Assembly (NCBI GenBank): GCA_022562895.1
Contig: JADFOK010000028.1
Span: 1-33,469, forward strand
Direction: 5' to 3'
From: Bacteroidota bacterium
GTDB lineage: Bacteria; Bacteroidota; Bacteroidia; Flavobacteriales; Flavobacteriaceae
DNA length: 33,469 bases
Part shown: one piece after another, positions 31,917 to 33,469 of the stretch
Layout: every line of letters starts with the position of its first letter
Position numbering within the stretch: the first letter of the stretch is position 1
The notes under the pieces: generated by a model
Told to the model about the DNA's origin: nothing
Database searches by the model: none
Seen by the model: only the letters and a program-made list of their open reading frames with translations
Translations under genes and position numbers: made by a program

Positions 31917-33469
31917 TTACTTTTTAAGAACTTTATAAGTTCCAATTTGTCCGTTAACAGAAACCTTCATTATATAAGTTCCTGTACTTAGACTAGAAAC
32001 ATTAACCTGAATACTGGTTGCATCAACATTTAGATCGATTACTTTTTGACCTAAAATATTGTAGATGACTACAGTTTCAATGTTATCTAAAGCACTTAGA
32101 ATTATGGCATCAGATGCTGGGTTTGGATAGAAATTAAATCCATCAATTACATTATCTGATACTCCTAAGTTCACACCACCAATTACGATATCTGTTATTG
32201 CTCCGTTAGTCACATATACATAATATGCCTGACCCGCAACTGTTAGAATTGAAGCATCAATTCCTGGAACACATTGGTTATCGAACCAAGGTACTAAAAC
32301 AAGATCAGTCTCAACCGAATTTTCATCAGGTGCTGTATAGAATGTTACAGAACTAAATCCTGCCGGATTTGAACTTATCGATACATTCACGGTGCCACCA
32401 CCTTCTAGTTCAGAAATAATTGCTTCACCATCAACATCAGAAACCATTACAACAGGAATAGTAACAGCGTCACCAACGGCTCCACCTCCCATAACAATTG
32501 GATCACCTGGCACATTGTTTACTACAATAACGGCAATTGCTCCTTCATTTTGAACAGATAATGCCTTAAATCCAAACTCACAACTTCCCCGTCTAAGAAC
32601 TGCAATTTTCCCTGCTAATGAAGCTCCATTAATAATTGGATCACAAGCATCATTTACGTCTCCTGAAGTACCATCATCAAGTACGAGAGCCGTATCTTCA
32701 GTTAATGGAGTATTTGGTATTGCCCCTCCAAAATCTCCCGGTACAGCAACATAATCACCTGCCAAAGGTCCATTGTTTACACTAAACAAAGTACTGCCTG
32801 CACCTGGTGTAGTAATGGAGGCTGTAGCAGATCCATTTCCTAATGGTATAAAGTTGTACCATACTCCTTTTGCCCCAGCGTTATCACAACCAGCTGGCGT
32901 TCCATTTTCAGTCGTAGCAGCAGGCATTGCAACTGCAGGATCTGTATAAGGGAATCCTATTTCATCCACATCGATAGAGTTAGCAATCATATCGTTTGGT
33001 GGAGGAACAGGAACGCAAGTCATCGTTAGATCAAAGTTTCCAGTACCACTGCCAAATCCGTGAACGAATATATAGTAAGTAGATGCACCATCACTTTGGA
33101 ATTCAAGTTCCGTAGTGAATCCAGCACAACCAGTAGTATCGTCATTTCCAGCAACACAAGTTAATGGTGGCGCACCACAATCTCCTGTATAGACAGAGAT
33201 CTTAGTGTCATAATCTGCCTGGTTACACGTTGACAACAAAATATCAGTTACTAATCCAGTGGTATCGGTATATACATACCATACACCAGGAGCAGTAGTG
33301 GGCGTGTCACAATCTGGCGCTGTAGCGCTGTCATCGGTCGCGTCAATTGTAGTTCCTGAAAGTGTATCTCCACAATTAATAGAAATTGCATCTGCACATA
33401 AATCATTAGGTGGTCCAACAGGAGCCGGAGCACAAATAGTGATTGAGAAAGAATCTACTGTTCCAGTAT
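31917..33469 (-). CDS. Secreted multi-domain protein with PA domain and T9SS type A sorting domain (5' end outside window)
   Basis: The frame is open to the right edge; 516 residues are visible. A beta-sandwich unit starts 'APAPVGPPNDLCADAISI', continues 'APGVWYVYTDTTGLVTDI' and ends 'YYIFVHGFGSGTGNFDLTM'. A second unit starts 'VPVPPPNDMIANSIDV' and reads 'GAKGVWYNFIPLGNGSATASI'. Inside it lies a protease-associated (PA) domain: 'YVAVPGDFGGAIPNTPL', 'LAGKIAVLRRGSCEFGFKALSVQNEGAIAVIVVNN', 'VTIPVVMVSDVDGEAI'. The unit then resumes 'VTFYTAPDENSVETDLVL'. The C-terminus is a type A sorting domain ('FNFYPNPASDAIIL', 'VVIYNILGQKVIDL', 'LSTGTYIMKVSVNGQIGTYKVLKK'). PA domains often go with secreted peptidases, but no protease motif is in the visible part. 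A strong hairpin terminator follows. Confidence 0.88.
   Translation of the reverse strand, partial: TGTVDSFSITICAPAPVGPPNDLCADAISINCGDTLSGTTIDATDDSATAPDCDTPTTAPGVWYVYTDTTGLVTDILLSTCNQADYDTKISVYTGDCGAPPLTCVAGNDDTTGCAGFTTELEFQSDGASTYYIFVHGFGSGTGNFDLTMTCVPVPPPNDMIANSIDVDEIGFPYTDPAVAMPAATTENGTPAGCDNAGAKGVWYNFIPLGNGSATASITTPGAGSTLFSVNNGPLAGDYVAVPGDFGGAIPNTPLTEDTALVLDDGTSGDVNDACDPIINGASLAGKIAVLRRGSCEFGFKALSVQNEGAIAVIVVNNVPGDPIVMGGGAVGDAVTIPVVMVSDVDGEAIISELEGGGTVNVSISSNPAGFSSVTFYTAPDENSVETDLVLVPWFDNQCVPGIDASILTVAGQAYYVYVTNGAITDIVIGGVNLGVSDNVIDGFNFYPNPASDAIILSALDNIETVVIYNILGQKVIDLNVDATSIQVNVSSLSTGTYIMKVSVNGQIGTYKVLKK

Noticed and set aside
33251..33433. Short separate minus-strand frame at the right edge
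   Set aside because: It is out of frame with the T9SS/PA-domain gene, whose own frame stays open to the edge and continues the domain repeat.
1..33469. Search for mobile elements, CRISPR arrays, tRNA/rRNA genes, phage or defence islands
   Set aside because: No integrase, transposase, terminal repeats, regularly spaced repeats or RNA gene signatures were seen on either strand.

Overview
The window looks like chromosomal DNA of a Bacteroidota member, most likely a flavobacterium (Flavobacteriaceae-like). The grounds are: AT-rich sequence; near absence of Shine-Dalgarno sites; several promoter -7 elements of the TAnnTTTG type known from this phylum; two proteins with type IX secretion (T9SS) C-terminal sorting domains plus the wreck of a third; many short lipoproteins; and house-keeping pairings common in the group (kpsF-tatC-lptB, glyA next to fahA, YbbR-coaE). 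I see no integrase, transposase, tRNA, rRNA, CRISPR array or phage gene.

Layout. 1-3688 (+): end of a KpsF/GutQ-type sugar-phosphate isomerase, tatC, lptB and a two-gene ABC exporter, all envelope functions. 3689-4108 is the only gene-free stretch above 300 bases; it holds a frameshifted remnant of a T9SS type-B (gliding-associated) C-terminal domain. 4109-5662 (+) is a beta-helix lipoprotein. 5741-9209 (-): cold-shock protein, a secreted VCBS/UnbV-like T9SS protein, and glyA. 9313-14618 (+): fahA (tyrosine degradation), an unknown lipoprotein, and clpB with a repeated motif upstream. 14699-17765 (+): a redoxin / cytochrome c / copper-monooxygenase fusion lipoprotein, a TetR regulator and a SixA-like phosphatase lipoprotein. 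17766-19819: an unknown lipoprotein (-), smpB (+) and pcm (-).

19938-26896 (+) is a compact seven-gene run: Gfo/Idh oxidoreductase, 3-hydroxyacyl-CoA dehydrogenase, DUF1015 protein, YggS, an exonuclease/UvrC-N fusion, a voltage-gated-type K+ channel with a C-terminal zinc ribbon, and miaA. It ends in a two-way terminator. 26918-31843 (-) reads, in transcription order: glycosyltransferase, YbbR-like protein, coaE, sensor kinase, response regulator. 31917 to the window edge (-) is a large secreted protein with repeated beta-sandwich domains, a PA domain and a T9SS tail; its 5' end lies outside the window.

Most of the window is core metabolism and envelope maintenance. The parts most worth a second look are the three-domain copper-oxidase-like fusion, the DnaQ-UvrC fusion with a full cysteine tetrad, the zinc-ribbon K+ channel, the decayed T9SS domain, and the repeated motifs upstream of clpB and of the two-component system. 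I did not find a clear defence, secretion or biosynthetic system that would count as a wholly new system.
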